From Achromobacter pulmonis (lineage in GTDB: Bacteria; Pseudomonadota; Gammaproteobacteria; Burkholderiales; Burkholderiaceae_B), in NCBI RefSeq assembly GCF_002885955.2, contig NZ_POQS01000002.1:92474-156473 (forward strand): DNA of 64,000 bases, read 5' to 3'. Under the pieces are notes generated by a model, which made no database searches, was not told where the DNA came from, and saw only the letters and a program-made list of their open reading frames with translations. Below are positions 35,932-45,033 of the stretch, one piece after another; within the stretch, counting starts at the first letter, position 1, and every line of letters starts with the position of its first letter. Both the position numbers and the translations under genes were made by a program.

Positions 35932-36849
35932 GGCGGCTTCGCGGCGCAGCCGCTGCGATACCGAGCGGACCACGGCGACGAAGGCCTGGGCGGCGGGAGA
36001 CAGCGGGTAGTTGGCCTGGCGCGCGATCGAGATCGGCCATTCCAGGCTGGGGTTGCGCAGCGCGATGCTTTTGATGCCGGCCGGCATCTGTCCGTGCGCG
36101 ATCTGCGGCAGCATGGCCACGCCCATGCCGGCCTGGATCAGGCCTATCGCCGTGGACAGCAGCACGACGCGCTGTTCCACCCTTGGGTAGATGTCGGCGG
36201 CGATGAGCCGCCGGCTGATGCTGAGCCACGGCGGGGCTTCCGGATTGAGCTGGATGCACGGCAGTTCGGCCAGCACCTTGGCGTCGACCTCCTCGAAGCG
36301 GGCCAGCGGATGGTCGGCGCGCACAAAGAGCGCGACGCCGCGGTCCAGCAGCGGTTCGACCATGATGCGGGAGTCGTCGTCCGGCATGACGGCGCCCAGG
36401 CCGACGTCGGCCTCGTGCGAGAGCAGCCGGGTCCGGATCTGCTGCACCATGCAGTCGACCACGATCAGGTCGAGCTGGGGGTGGCGCTGGTGGAATTCCA
36501 TGAGCACGTGCGGCAGCAAGGTGGCGGCGGTGACGTGGCCGACCGCGACCATGACCTTGCCCAGCTTCAGTTCGGAATGTTCGCGGCTTTCCTGGATGGC
36601 GCTGTCGATGGCCAGGATGGCGCGCCGCGCCACGTCCGCCATGGCCTGGCCGTCGCGCGTGAGCGAGACCTCGCGGCCGCGCACGACCAGCGGCTGGCCG
36701 ACCTCGGCTTCGAGCCGGCGGATCAGGTGGCTGACCGAGGGCTGCGACAGCCCCAGGCGTTCGCCGGCTGCAGTGAAGCTGGCGGTTTCGCCTATCGCGA
36801 CGAGCGCGCGCAGCTGGCGCAGCGAGACGGATTCGACCGGATCTGACAT
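35923..36849 (-). CDS. LysR family transcriptional regulator
   Basis: 308 residues. DNA-binding domain: VSLRQLRALVAIGETASFTA, LGLSQPSVSHLIRRLEAEVG. Effector domain of the CbbR/GltC-like type with DLIVVDCMVQQIRTRLLSHE. Divergent from the large PHP-like hydrolase gene and upstream of Bug on the same strand. Palindromes lie on both sides of the gene, so it may control both. Confidence 0.95.
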   Translation of the reverse strand: MSDPVESVSLRQLRALVAIGETASFTAAGERLGLSQPSVSHLIRRLEAEVGQPLVVRGREVSLTRDGQAMADVARRAILAIDSAIQESREHSELKLGKVMVAVGHVTAATLLPHVLMEFHQRHPQLDLIVVDCMVQQIRTRLLSHEADVGLGAVMPDDDSRIMVEPLLDRGVALFVRADHPLARFEEVDAKVLAELPCIQLNPEAPPWLSISRRLIAADIYPRVEQRVVLLSTAIGLIQAGMGVAMLPQIAHGQMPAGIKSIALRNPSLEWPISIARQANYPLSPAAQAFVAVVRSVSQRLRREAAMP

Positions 36850-36852
36850 GCC

Positions 36853-36887
36853 ATGACGTCATGATGGAATAGTTTCCATACTATAGC
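36853..36887. promoter_or_regulatory. Divergent lysR/hydrolase control region
   Basis: ATGACGTCAT (36853-36862) is a 10-bp palindrome; ATGGAA (36864-36869) and TTCCAT (36874-36879) form an inverted repeat; CTATAGC (36881-36887) follows as a possible -10 element for the plus-strand gene at 36944. The set lies directly before the lysR start at 36849. Confidence 0.5.
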
Positions 36888-36943
36888 TACATGCCCGAGC
36901 GCTCCCTAAGATGGGATTTCCCTAACCTGCGCACGGAACCGCA

Positions 36944-39223
36944 ATGCCGCACTCCTCCTACGCCGCCGACCGCATGGGATCGGCCGTCGTCGAACCGTCG
37001 GGCCGCTTCGAAGCGGGCAGCCTGGCCTCGTTCACGCTGACCTATACCGCCGGCTATTTCGGCATCGACGACACCGGGTCGATCAAGATCGTGCACCGCT
37101 TCGCCAGCGACATGGGCAAGCCGCAGTTCGACCGGCCCGACGGCTGGAACTACACCACCGTGGAGGCTTCGAACGGCGCGGTGCTGCAGGTGGAGTACGA
37201 CGGCAAGCGCAACATCCGGCCCTGGGACAAGACGCTGTTCATCCGGGTGGTGCGCGGCTATCTGGAGGAAGGCGACCGCATCGTGGTGCGTTTCGGCGAC
37301 ACGCGGCAGGGCTCGCCCGGCATGCGGGTGCAGACCTTCAGCGAACCGACCTTCGAGTTCAAGGTGCTGGTGGACGCCTTCGCCACCTACAGCTACGTGG
37401 AGCTGGAGAACTCCCCCACCATCGCCGTGGTGGCCGGCCCGCCGGTCGCGTACAAGGCGATCCTGCCGAGCCAGGCGACGGCCGGCGAGCCGTTCAGCCT
37501 CGGTTTCAAGGGCGAGGACAAATGGGGCAACCCCAGCGACCGCGTTTCGGGCGAGTTCACGCTGCGCAGCAGCCTGCCGTTGCAGGGCCTGCCCGCCTCG
37601 TTCTCGATGCGCGAGGGCCAGCATGCGCTGCGGCTCGAAGGGCTGATGGCGCAGGCCCCCGGAGAACTGCGCATCGAGGTGCTGCGCGACGGGGTGCCGG
37701 TGGCGCACAGCACGCCGTGCCGGATCGTGCCGGCCGGCGACGGCAGGCGCGGTCATTACTGGGCCGATCTGCACGGACAGTCCGAGGAAACCATAGGCAC
37801 GAATTCGGCGGAAGAGCTGATCCTGTTCGCGCGCGACCGCGCGTTTCTGGACGTCATGAGCCACCAGGGCAACGACTTCCAGATCACCACGCCGTTCTGG
37901 GAACACCTGAACGCGCTGACGGCCAAATACAACCAGGACGGCGCGTTCATCATCTTTCCCGGCTACGAATGGTCGGGCAACACCGGTCTGGGCGGCGACC
38001 GCAACGTGCTGTATTTGCAGGAGGGCCGCCCCATCCACCGCTCCTCGCACGCGCTGATCGACGATCTGTCGGACCTGGCGCTGGACGCCAACGACGCCGA
38101 CGCGCTGTTCGATGCGCTCAAGGACGAGGACGTGGTGGTGTTCGCCCACATTGGCGGGCGCTACGCCGACATCACGCGCTCGCACGACGCGCGGCTGGAA
38201 CGCTCGATCGAGATCCATTCGGACTGGGGCACTTTCGAGTGGCTGCTGGAGGATGCGTTCCGGCTGGGCTACCGCGTGGGCATCCTGGCCAACAGCGACG
38301 GGCACAAGGGCCGGCATGGCGCCAGCCACCCCGGCGCATCCCTGTTCGGCGCGTACGGCGGCCTGAGTTGCCTGATCGCCGACCGGCTGACCCGCCAATC
38401 CATCGCCGAATGCCTGCGCCAGCGCCGCCATTACGCCACCACCGGCTGCCGCGCCTATCTGGACGTGCAGACGCATTTCGAACGGCCGGCGCTGCGCTAT
38501 TCCGACGATCCCAAGCTGGGCGCGCCGGTGACGCTGGAACCCGTCACGCAAGCCGACATGGGCGCCATCCTGTCCTGCGACGGCGACGCGCTGGAGTTTT
38601 CCTTCGAAGTGCTGACCCACGGCCCCATCGAACGCGTGGAGGTCCGCAACCGCATGGACGTGGTGCAGACGCTCACGCCTTACGACGAGGCCGCGCTGGG
38701 CAGCCGCATCCGCATCATGTGGGAAGGATCGGAGTACCGCGGCCGCGGCCGGCAGACGGTGTGGGACGGCAGCGCCACGCTGGAAGGCAACGCCTTCGTG
38801 GATCCGCAGCCGATCAATTTCTGGAACCTGGACAAGACGCTGGAGCAGCCGCGGCCCGACATGCTGAGCTGGCGCTCGCTGACCACCGGCGGCTTCAGCG
38901 GCATCGACGTGCGACTGCGCGATCCGCAGGCCGGCGTGCTGAAGATCGACACGCCGGTCGTGCAGACCGAGATCGCCGTCGACCGGATCGGCCTGGAGCC
39001 GGTGGTGGTGGAAAACGGCGGCATCCGGCGCCGGCTGCAGGTCTATCGCCTGCCCGACGAGAATCCGGCGCGGCGCATGCAGGGGCGCGTTCGCGTGCCG
39101 CTGCACACGGGCCCCGACAATGCGGTGTACCTGCGCATCACCACCGAAGACGGGTTTTTCATTTACTCCAGCCCGATCTATGTGGAGCGCGTCTCGAACG
39201 TATCGGGAACGCGCGAAAAATAG
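36944..39223 (+). CDS. Large PHP/DUF3604-like metal-dependent hydrolase
   Basis: 759 residues, no signal peptide. The N-terminal ~260 residues are beta-sandwich-like. From about 268 a PHP-like metallohydrolase core is visible: YWADLHGQSEETIGT, VMSHQGNDF, IIFPGYEWSGN, VFAHIGGRYADI, IEIHSDWGTFEWL and ILANSDGHKGRHG, supplying several His/Asp metal ligands. The C-terminal ~200 residues form another beta-rich part. Many DUF3604-type proteins are exported, this one appears cytoplasmic. It is divergent from LysR and followed by a terminator at 39232. Substrate unknown; a link with the Bug ligand is possible. Confidence 0.75.
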   Translation: MPHSSYAADRMGSAVVEPSGRFEAGSLASFTLTYTAGYFGIDDTGSIKIVHRFASDMGKPQFDRPDGWNYTTVEASNGAVLQVEYDGKRNIRPWDKTLFIRVVRGYLEEGDRIVVRFGDTRQGSPGMRVQTFSEPTFEFKVLVDAFATYSYVELENSPTIAVVAGPPVAYKAILPSQATAGEPFSLGFKGEDKWGNPSDRVSGEFTLRSSLPLQGLPASFSMREGQHALRLEGLMAQAPGELRIEVLRDGVPVAHSTPCRIVPAGDGRRGHYWADLHGQSEETIGTNSAEELILFARDRAFLDVMSHQGNDFQITTPFWEHLNALTAKYNQDGAFIIFPGYEWSGNTGLGGDRNVLYLQEGRPIHRSSHALIDDLSDLALDANDADALFDALKDEDVVVFAHIGGRYADITRSHDARLERSIEIHSDWGTFEWLLEDAFRLGYRVGILANSDGHKGRHGASHPGASLFGAYGGLSCLIADRLTRQSIAECLRQRRHYATTGCRAYLDVQTHFERPALRYSDDPKLGAPVTLEPVTQADMGAILSCDGDALEFSFEVLTHGPIERVEVRNRMDVVQTLTPYDEAALGSRIRIMWEGSEYRGRGRQTVWDGSATLEGNAFVDPQPINFWNLDKTLEQPRPDMLSWRSLTTGGFSGIDVRLRDPQAGVLKIDTPVVQTEIAVDRIGLEPVVVENGGIRRRLQVYRLPDENPARRMQGRVRVPLHTGPDNAVYLRITTEDGFFIYSSPIYVERVSNVSGTREK

Positions 39224-39231
39224 CGATATCC

Positions 39232-39250
39232 GCCCTTCGGGCTTTTCTTT
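39232..39250 (+). terminator. Intrinsic terminator after the PHP-like gene
   Basis: GCCC (39232-39235), loop TTC, GGGC (39239-39242), then TTTTCTTT. It lies nine bases after the stop at 39223. Confidence 0.7.
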
Positions 39251-39305
39251 GCGACGAAACTACCGTAAATACCCCACATCCTTTTAAGACGACAGGAGTT
39301 GGGGT

Positions 39306-40154
39306 ATGGCAGAGAAAGGCGCAATCCATGGCTTGGCGATAGGCGTGCCGTCGGCGGTGCTGGCGGGCGCCGTCGCGTTGTCGCTGCTGGGCTATGGCGC
39401 CGCCAATGCGATCGAAACCCGCTTTGGCATTCCCGCCGAATTGACTTACGGCTCGCCGCTGGACCTGCTGCATCTGTCCCGCCATGCGCTCACCAGCTGG
39501 ATGGAAATGGCGGACAAGCTGCACGAGACCGAGAACTTTCGCTGGCTGGTCTACGCCATGGCGGGCGTGGGACTCGCGCTGACCTTGATAGCCATCGCCG
39601 CGCGTACTCCCAAGGTACGCCATCAGGCGGTAAAGGCAGGCGGCCGGGCGTGGCGCGCGCTGTCGAATCTGCCGGGCGCCGGGGCGCTGCGTTGGCTGCG
39701 CAGGCAGGCGCTGAGCTTCACCCCGCTGGCGATAGGCGCAGCCGTTCCATGGCTGCTGATTATCCTGATGAAGATGGCAATCACCGTGTTCGTCATTCTT
39801 CCCTACGCCGGATACAAGGGTGCGCTGCTGCACTTCGACACCTGGGTCGTATCCGCGGAATTCTGCAGCCCGATACGAGGCCGCAATGAAAGACTGAACC
39901 CGTTCAACCTCAACGCCTCGCCGTCCAGGCAGGAATACAAGACCAAGATCACCCCCTGCCTGTCCCTCTGGCAAGACGGCGCCCTGGTTGCCGAAGGCCG
40001 GCATGTCGCCTCCACCGATAGCACGGTGATCCTGTTCGACCCGGTAAGCGGGAATGTGGTGATCGAACCCACCGAGGGCCGGTCCATGCGCTTGAGCGGC
40101 CCGTCCGCCGCCGTCCTGAACGATCAGCTGCAAGCCCCGCTCACCGACGATTGA
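39306..40154 (+). CDS. Hypothetical membrane protein (282 aa)
   Basis: Start preceded by AGGAG. Three hydrophobic segments are visible: near 9-30 (AIGVPSAVLAGAVALSLLGY), near 80-97 (WLVYAMAGVGLALTLIAIAA) and near 140-165 (LAIGAAVPWLLIILMKMAIT). The last ~110 residues are a soluble beta-rich tail with two cysteines (EFCSPIRG, TPCLSLWQDG). No family recognised. It abuts the convergent diguanylate cyclase gene with no gap. Confidence 0.6.
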   Translation: MAEKGAIHGLAIGVPSAVLAGAVALSLLGYGAANAIETRFGIPAELTYGSPLDLLHLSRHALTSWMEMADKLHETENFRWLVYAMAGVGLALTLIAIAARTPKVRHQAVKAGGRAWRALSNLPGAGALRWLRRQALSFTPLAIGAAVPWLLIILMKMAITVFVILPYAGYKGALLHFDTWVVSAEFCSPIRGRNERLNPFNLNASPSRQEYKTKITPCLSLWQDGALVAEGRHVASTDSTVILFDPVSGNVVIEPTEGRSMRLSGPSAAVLNDQLQAPLTDD

Positions 40155-41312
40155 CTACGCCTGCCACGCCGCCACCAGCCGGTTTCCGCCCGCTTCCTTG
40201 GCGCTGTACAGCGCCCGGTCGGCGGCGGCTAGGGCTTCGGCCAGCGGCGGCGCGGCCCGTTCGTAGCGGGCCAGGCCGATGCTGACCGTGGCCGGCATGG
40301 CGATGCCGTCGGCCTGGGCCGCGATGGCGCCGGCGAAGCGTTGCGCGATGGATTCGCCCAGCGTGTGGGCGCGGCCGGCGGCGTCGCCGGCCAGCAGCGC
40401 GGCGAATTCCTCGCCGCCGATGCGGGCGAGGATGGCGTCGGGGCCCAGCACGGCGCGCGCCGTTTCCGCGAAGGCCTGCAGCACCTGGTCGCCTTTCTGG
40501 TGGCCGTGGCGGTCGTTGATGGCCTTGAAGCGGTCGAGGTCGAACGCCAGCACGGCCAGCGGCGCGCGGGCTCCGGCGTCCTGCAGCAGGCGCGCGCCCT
40601 GCTCGAAGAACCAGCGGCGGTTGCCCAGCCGGGTCAGGTAGTCGGTCTGCGATTCACGCAGGAGCTGGCCGTGGGTTTCCTCGCGCACCAGCTTGAGCAG
40701 GGTCATGGGCAGGAGGATCGAATACAGCACGCCCTCGTACATGGTGAGCGTGCTGGCGGTCAGATGTATGCCGGGGCCGTGTCCGGCCACCCACCACGGC
40801 AGCAGGCAGGCGCGCGCGGCGTAGATCAGCGCGTGCACGCCGGTCACCGCCGCGGCGATGCGCAAGGGCGTGTAGGCCTTCAGCTCGTCGCAGCGCAGCA
40901 GCTGCCAGGCCGTCATGCCGCTGACCAGCGCGATGGGAAATGCGCTGACGTATTTCCAGACGAGGTCCTCGCCCCGCTCGCCGGCCGCCGCCCATATCAG
41001 CGCCATGACGATGAGCAGCGCGAAGGAGGCGGCGCGGTAGCGCCTGCCGCGCAGCGAGGCCGCGCCGTTCATGACCAGCAGATAGCCGCTGAGCACGATG
41101 AGGTTGGCCGCGGCCGAGCCCAGCCCGCCCGGCACGCGGCTACGGAACAGCGCGGCGGTGCAGCCCAGTGCCAGCGTCGCGAAGCCCGCCGCCAGGATGC
41201 GCAGCGAGCGGCTGCGCCGGGGATGCGTGCGATGCTCCCAGAACGTCAGGCCGGCCGTGGCCAGCAGGGTTCCGATGATGATGAAGTAAAGGGTGAGGAG
41301 ATCGACGTACAT
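40155..41312 (-). CDS. Membrane-bound diguanylate cyclase (GGDEF domain)
   Basis: 385 residues from ATG 41312. About seven N-terminal membrane helices (residues 1-205) are followed by a GGDEF domain: TDYLTRLGNRRWFFEQ, LDRFKAINDRHGHQKGDQVL and active-site ARIGGEEFAALL. The signature GGEEF is intact, so it should make cyclic di-GMP. The usual RxxD inhibitory site five residues before the signature is absent (LGPDAILARIGGEEF). No dedicated target is encoded nearby. Confidence 0.93.
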   Translation of the reverse strand: MYVDLLTLYFIIIGTLLATAGLTFWEHRTHPRRSRSLRILAAGFATLALGCTAALFRSRVPGGLGSAAANLIVLSGYLLVMNGAASLRGRRYRAASFALLIVMALIWAAAGERGEDLVWKYVSAFPIALVSGMTAWQLLRCDELKAYTPLRIAAAVTGVHALIYAARACLLPWWVAGHGPGIHLTASTLTMYEGVLYSILLPMTLLKLVREETHGQLLRESQTDYLTRLGNRRWFFEQGARLLQDAGARAPLAVLAFDLDRFKAINDRHGHQKGDQVLQAFAETARAVLGPDAILARIGGEEFAALLAGDAAGRAHTLGESIAQRFAGAIAAQADGIAMPATVSIGLARYERAAPPLAEALAAADRALYSAKEAGGNRLVAAWQA

Positions 41313-41460
41313 CGGAGACGTTGGGTATGGCGCGGCTTTTTGCGCGGCAGGCCGAAATTCTACAAGGGCCGGCTTACGGCCGGGTCCCGCGCGCGCACTC
41401 ATCTACAATCGCAGGCCATGCCGGTCGTAGGCGCGGCCGGGCGGTAGCTCACAGGTAGTA

Positions 41461-42396
41461 ATGACGCGCGCGAAGAAAGCCCCTCCCAGGAAGAAACGTT
41501 CCACCAGCAGGTCCACGGCCCGTTCCAGCGGCCGATTCCCGAAGTTCCTGAAAGCGCTGCTGTTTTCGTCGCTGGCGAGTTTCGGCGCGGCCACTTATGT
41601 GCTGAATCCGCAGTGGCGGATTCCGGCGCCGGTGCAGGAGGCGCTGAACCGGCTGGGCTGGCCGGCCTTGCCGCACGAGCGGACGGCAAGGCCGCAGGAA
41701 CGGGCGGCGCCCACGGCCGCGCCGGCCGGCGCGCCGGCCCAGACCATGTTCGCCGAGTGCCGGCAGTTCTTTCCGCATTCGCGCCCGCCGGAAGTGCCGG
41801 GCAGCCAGAAGCTGCGCGAGATCTGTTTTTCGGCCTTCGCCATCCTGCACGACGGCCAGACCAAGACGCCGGTGTTCGTGGCCGAGCGCCTGAACCGCCG
41901 GATGCTGACGCAGGCCCAGGGCCTGCAGCGCACCGACAGGTTCTACGCCGAGGCGCGGCTGCCGCGCGCCGAGCGGGCCGAGCTGGACGACTACCGCGGC
42001 TCGGGCTATTCGCGCGGGCACATGGCGCCGGCCGGCGACATGTCCACGCCCGAGGCCATGGCGCAGAGCTTTTCGCTGGCGAACATGGTGCCGCAGAACC
42101 AGATCCATAACGGCGGCGCCTGGAGCGCCATCGAGCAGGACACCCGCAAGTACGTGATGCGCGCCGCCGGCGACGTGTACGTGTTCACGGGGCCGGTATA
42201 CGGCGAACGGCCGCAGACCATCGGTTCGGGCGTGGCGGTGCCCAGCTACCTGTACAAGGTGGTGTACGACGCCACGTCGGGCCGCTCCTGGGTGCACTGG
42301 CAGGCCAACGCCGCCGGCACCCGCGCGGGGCCGCCGATCAGCTACGAGGAGTTCGTGCGGCGCACGGGACTGAAGCTGCTGCCGGCCGGCGGCTGA
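41461..42396 (+). CDS. DNA/RNA non-specific endonuclease (NUC family)
   Basis: 311 residues. A basic N-terminus is followed by one membrane helix near 29-46 (FLKALLFSSLASFGAATYVL), so the enzyme is anchored or exported. A proline/alanine linker leads to the nuclease domain with the catalytic SRGHMAPAGD (His187) and the metal-side Asn in LANMVPQNQIHN. This is the beta-beta-alpha-metal nuclease family (NucA, Serratia nuclease). No immunity protein is obvious beside it, consistent with an exported scavenging enzyme. Confidence 0.92.
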   Translation: MTRAKKAPPRKKRSTSRSTARSSGRFPKFLKALLFSSLASFGAATYVLNPQWRIPAPVQEALNRLGWPALPHERTARPQERAAPTAAPAGAPAQTMFAECRQFFPHSRPPEVPGSQKLREICFSAFAILHDGQTKTPVFVAERLNRRMLTQAQGLQRTDRFYAEARLPRAERAELDDYRGSGYSRGHMAPAGDMSTPEAMAQSFSLANMVPQNQIHNGGAWSAIEQDTRKYVMRAAGDVYVFTGPVYGERPQTIGSGVAVPSYLYKVVYDATSGRSWVHWQANAAGTRAGPPISYEEFVRRTGLKLLPAGG

Positions 42397-42411
42397 GGCG
42401 CGCGGCCGGAT

Positions 42412-42801
42412 TCAGCCGTTCATCTGGTACAGCTGTATCAGGTTGCCGCAGGTGTCGGAAAAGATGGCGATGGCGACCATGCCGGCCGGAGTCGGGTCCA
42501 CGGTGAAGGCCACGCCTTTTTCCTTCAGGCGCCGCACGTCTTCCTGCAGATCCGCGCTTTCGAAGGCGGTGACGGGAATGCCGTCGTTCCTCAGCGCGGT
42601 CTGGTAGGCGTTGGCCGCCGGATGGCTGTTGGGCTCCAGCACCAGTTCCAGATCGCCGGGGCCGTCGGGCGAGACCACCGTGATCCAGCGCGCCGCGCCC
42701 ATCGGGATGTCGTTTTTCTTCTGGAAGCCCAGCACTTCGGTGTAGAAGCGCAGCGCTTTGTCCTGGTCGTCGACGAAGATGCTGTTGAGCTTGATTCTCA
42801 T
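42412..42801 (-). CDS. VOC family protein (glyoxalase/bleomycin-resistance fold)
   Basis: 129 residues: NSIFVDDQDKALRFYTEVLG at the start, WITVVSPDGPGDLELVLEP in the middle and FSDTCGNLIQLYQMNG at the end, the two betaalphabeta modules of the vicinal oxygen chelate fold. Precise reaction not deducible. It follows the PhnB-like gene on the same strand with a 33-base gap; both are likely co-transcribed. Confidence 0.9.
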   Translation of the reverse strand: MRIKLNSIFVDDQDKALRFYTEVLGFQKKNDIPMGAARWITVVSPDGPGDLELVLEPNSHPAANAYQTALRNDGIPVTAFESADLQEDVRRLKEKGVAFTVDPTPAGMVAIAIFSDTCGNLIQLYQMNG

Positions 42802-42834
42802 GGGGAGGCTCCCGTGGTTTGCGCAGGCGCGCCC

Positions 42835-43314
42835 TCAGCCGCGCCAGGCGGCCTCGATGGCGGCGATGTCGATCTTGCGCATGGTCATCATGGCCTCGAA
42901 GGCGCGCTTGGCCGCCGCCGGGTCGGGGTCGGCGATGGCCTCCATCAGCACCCGCGGCGTGATCTGCCAGGACAGGCCCCACTTGTCGCGGCACCAGCCG
43001 CATTCGCTCTCCTGCCCGCCGTTGCCGACGATGGCGTCCCACAGCCGGTCGGTCTCGGCCTGGTCCTCGGTGGCGATCTGGAATGAAAAGGCTTCGCTGT
43101 GCTTGAAGGCCGGCCCGCCATTCAGGCCCAGGCAGGGAATGCCGATGACGGTGAATTCCACCGTCAGTACGTCGCCCTGCTTGCCCGAGGGATAGTCGCC
43201 CGGCGCGCGCAGCACCCGCTGCACGGCGCTGTCGGGGAAGGTCTGGGCGTAGAACTGCGCGGCTTCCAGCGCGTCGCGGTCGTACCAAAGGCAAATCGTG
43301 TTCTTGCTGGCCAT
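42835..43314 (-). CDS. PhnB/3-demethylubiquinone methyltransferase-like VOC protein
   Basis: 159 residues from ATG 43314 with AGGAG seven bases upstream. Pattern ICLWYDRDALEAAQFYAQTF, GLNGGPAFKHSEAFSFQIAT, ECGWCRDKWGLSWQITPRVL, and AFEAMMTMRKIDIAAIEAA at the end. The name 3-demethylubiquinone-9 3-methyltransferase is often attached to this family without evidence; it is a VOC-fold protein of unknown role. Divergent from the DUF899 gene. Confidence 0.9.
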   Translation of the reverse strand: MASKNTICLWYDRDALEAAQFYAQTFPDSAVQRVLRAPGDYPSGKQGDVLTVEFTVIGIPCLGLNGGPAFKHSEAFSFQIATEDQAETDRLWDAIVGNGGQESECGWCRDKWGLSWQITPRVLMEAIADPDPAAAKRAFEAMMTMRKIDIAAIEAAWRG

Positions 43315-43491
43315 GGCGGCTCTCCTGACGAAGTCCCGGTAGGTGCAGCATAGCCGCGATGCCGGTCCGGCAAGCGTTACCAAGCTTTGGAAAATGTTGT
43401 GGGCGCAATGCCGCCACATTTGTTACTCCCGGCGCAGGATGTGCGGTGCCACACTGTTCCCACGGACATCCAACCCAGGAGGAACCCGCTC

Positions 43492-44274
43492 ATGACAGCC
43501 CCTACCGACAACGCCAGCCCCGCCGCCGCATCCCCCATGCGCACGCCCCCGGTGGTTTCGCCGCAGGAATGGGAGGCCGCGCGCCAGCGGCTGCTGGTGA
43601 AGGAAAAAGCCCACACCCGCGCCCGCGACGCGCTGGCCGCCGAGCGCCGCCGCATGCCCTGGACGGAGGTGGACGCCAATTACGCCTTCGACGGCCCGCA
43701 CGGCCGGCTCAGCCTGTCCGACCTGTTCGACGGACGCCGCCAACTGATCGTCTACCGCGCCTTCTTCGAGCCCGGCGTCTACGGCTGGCCGGAACATGCG
43801 TGCCGCGGCTGCTCCATGGTGGCCGACCAGGTGGCGCACCTGGCCCATCTCAACGCCCGCGACACGACCCTGGTCTTCGTTTCGCGGGCGCCGCAGGAAG
43901 ACATCGCGCGGCTCAAGGCCAGGATGGACTGGAAGATGCCGTGGTTCACGCTCACCGACGGCTTCGACAAGGATTTCGGCGTGCACGAATGGCACGGCAC
44001 GAACGTGTTCTTCCGCGACGGCGACCGCATCTTCCGCACGTATTTCCTGAACAACCGCGGCGACGAACAGATGGGCGGTACCTGGAACTACCTGGACATC
44101 ACGCCGCTGGGCCGCCAGGAGACCTGGGAGGATTCGCCCGAGGGATACCCGCAGACCCCGACGTACAAGTGGTGGAACTGGCACGACAGCTATGTCCAGG
44201 GCGCGGCGCCCGACCGGAAGTGGGTGGAAATATCGGACGCGGGCGAGGCGGCATTCCGCAACAAGAACAAGTGA
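43492..44274 (+). CDS. DUF899 thioredoxin-like protein
   Basis: 260 residues from ATG 43492, with AGGAGG eight bases upstream. DUF899 text: VSPQEWEAARQRLLVKEKAH, ALAAERRRMPWTEVDANYAF, then the thioredoxin-like RAFFEPGVYGWPEHACRGCS with a CRGC cysteine pair. YLDITPLGRQE and YKWWNWHDSY follow. The family is thioredoxin-like but of unknown function. Members often sit beside VOC/PhnB proteins, as here, perhaps in an oxidative or chemical stress unit. Confidence 0.9.
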   Translation: MTAPTDNASPAAASPMRTPPVVSPQEWEAARQRLLVKEKAHTRARDALAAERRRMPWTEVDANYAFDGPHGRLSLSDLFDGRRQLIVYRAFFEPGVYGWPEHACRGCSMVADQVAHLAHLNARDTTLVFVSRAPQEDIARLKARMDWKMPWFTLTDGFDKDFGVHEWHGTNVFFRDGDRIFRTYFLNNRGDEQMGGTWNYLDITPLGRQETWEDSPEGYPQTPTYKWWNWHDSYVQGAAPDRKWVEISDAGEAAFRNKNK

Positions 44275-44334
44275 GTCCCCGTCTAGGGGTATTCCCGACC
44301 CCGTATTGTGGCAAAAGTGAAATTTCCCTATTAT

Positions 44335-44355
44335 TTTTTCAATGAGAGTGAAAAA
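44335..44355. promoter_or_regulatory. Inverted repeat before the XRE-cupin gene
   Basis: TTTTTCA (44335-44341) and TGAAAAA (44349-44355) form a perfect 7-bp inverted repeat with a 7-base spacer, 14 bases before the regulator's start. It fits an autoregulatory operator of the XRE-cupin protein. Confidence 0.5.
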
Positions 44356-44369
44356 CAGACCAGAGTTTC

Positions 44370-44984
44370 ATGAAATCCGATAAGCCCGAAGACAGCCCGA
44401 ACGCCGCCGACGAACACGACAAGGCCCTGGGCGAACGCCTGCGCGCGGCGCGCCTGCAGCAAGGCCTGAAACTGAAGGACGTGGCGGAACGGGCCGACAT
44501 GTCGATCGCGCTGATCAGCCAGGTCGAACGCGGCCTCAGTTCGCCGTCCATGCGCAGCCTGCGGGCGATCTGCCACGCCCTGGGCATCGACGGGGCCAGC
44601 CTGCTGGCCCCGGCCCCCAGCGGCCCGGTCAGCGACGAGCAGAACGAGTTCACGGTCCGGGTCGCGGCGCGCAAGCCGCTGAAGCTGGGCAACAACGGCG
44701 TCACCAAGTACCGCATCACGCCCAGCAGCTGCGCCACCCTTGAAGGGTTCCTGATGGAGCTGGAACCGGGCGCGGCCTCCGACCCCGGCTTCCTGGTGCA
44801 GGCCAGCGACAAGATCGGCTACGTGCTCAGCGGCAAGCTCCAGATCTTCGTCGACGACAAATCCTTTTTGCTGGAGGCCGGCGACAGCTATGGCTTTTCC
44901 GGCAGCCACCCCTATCGGTGGCAAAACGGCTGGGACCAGAAAACCGTTTTCCTGGTCGTCAACAGCAACCATTTCTACGTCTGA
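44370..44984 (+). CDS. XRE family regulator with C-terminal cupin (PuuR-like)
   Basis: 204 residues. Helix-turn-helix near 17-70 (LRAARLQQGLKLKDVAERAD, ALISQVERGLSSPSMRSLRA). The C-terminal cupin is at about 120-200 (IGYVLSGKLQIFVDDKSFLL). PuuR-type regulators of this layout control amine and amino-acid catabolism, matching the transporter and FAD oxidase genes downstream. An operator-like repeat sits just before the start. Confidence 0.9.
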   Translation: MKSDKPEDSPNAADEHDKALGERLRAARLQQGLKLKDVAERADMSIALISQVERGLSSPSMRSLRAICHALGIDGASLLAPAPSGPVSDEQNEFTVRVAARKPLKLGNNGVTKYRITPSSCATLEGFLMELEPGAASDPGFLVQASDKIGYVLSGKLQIFVDDKSFLLEAGDSYGFSGSHPYRWQNGWDQKTVFLVVNSNHFYV

Positions 44985-45033
44985 CCCCCTCCCCATTGCT
45001 CCACCGCATTCCAGCCCATACCGACAAATAAAA

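Noticed and set aside
36887..39106. 739-codon open frame on the minus strand opposite the PHP-like gene
   Set aside because: Rich in His, Arg, Gln and Ala with no domain, the usual antisense shadow of a GC-rich gene; the plus strand has conserved motifs.
41430..41460. tRNA-like GC stretch before the nuclease gene
   Set aside because: No cloverleaf, no TTCGA arm.
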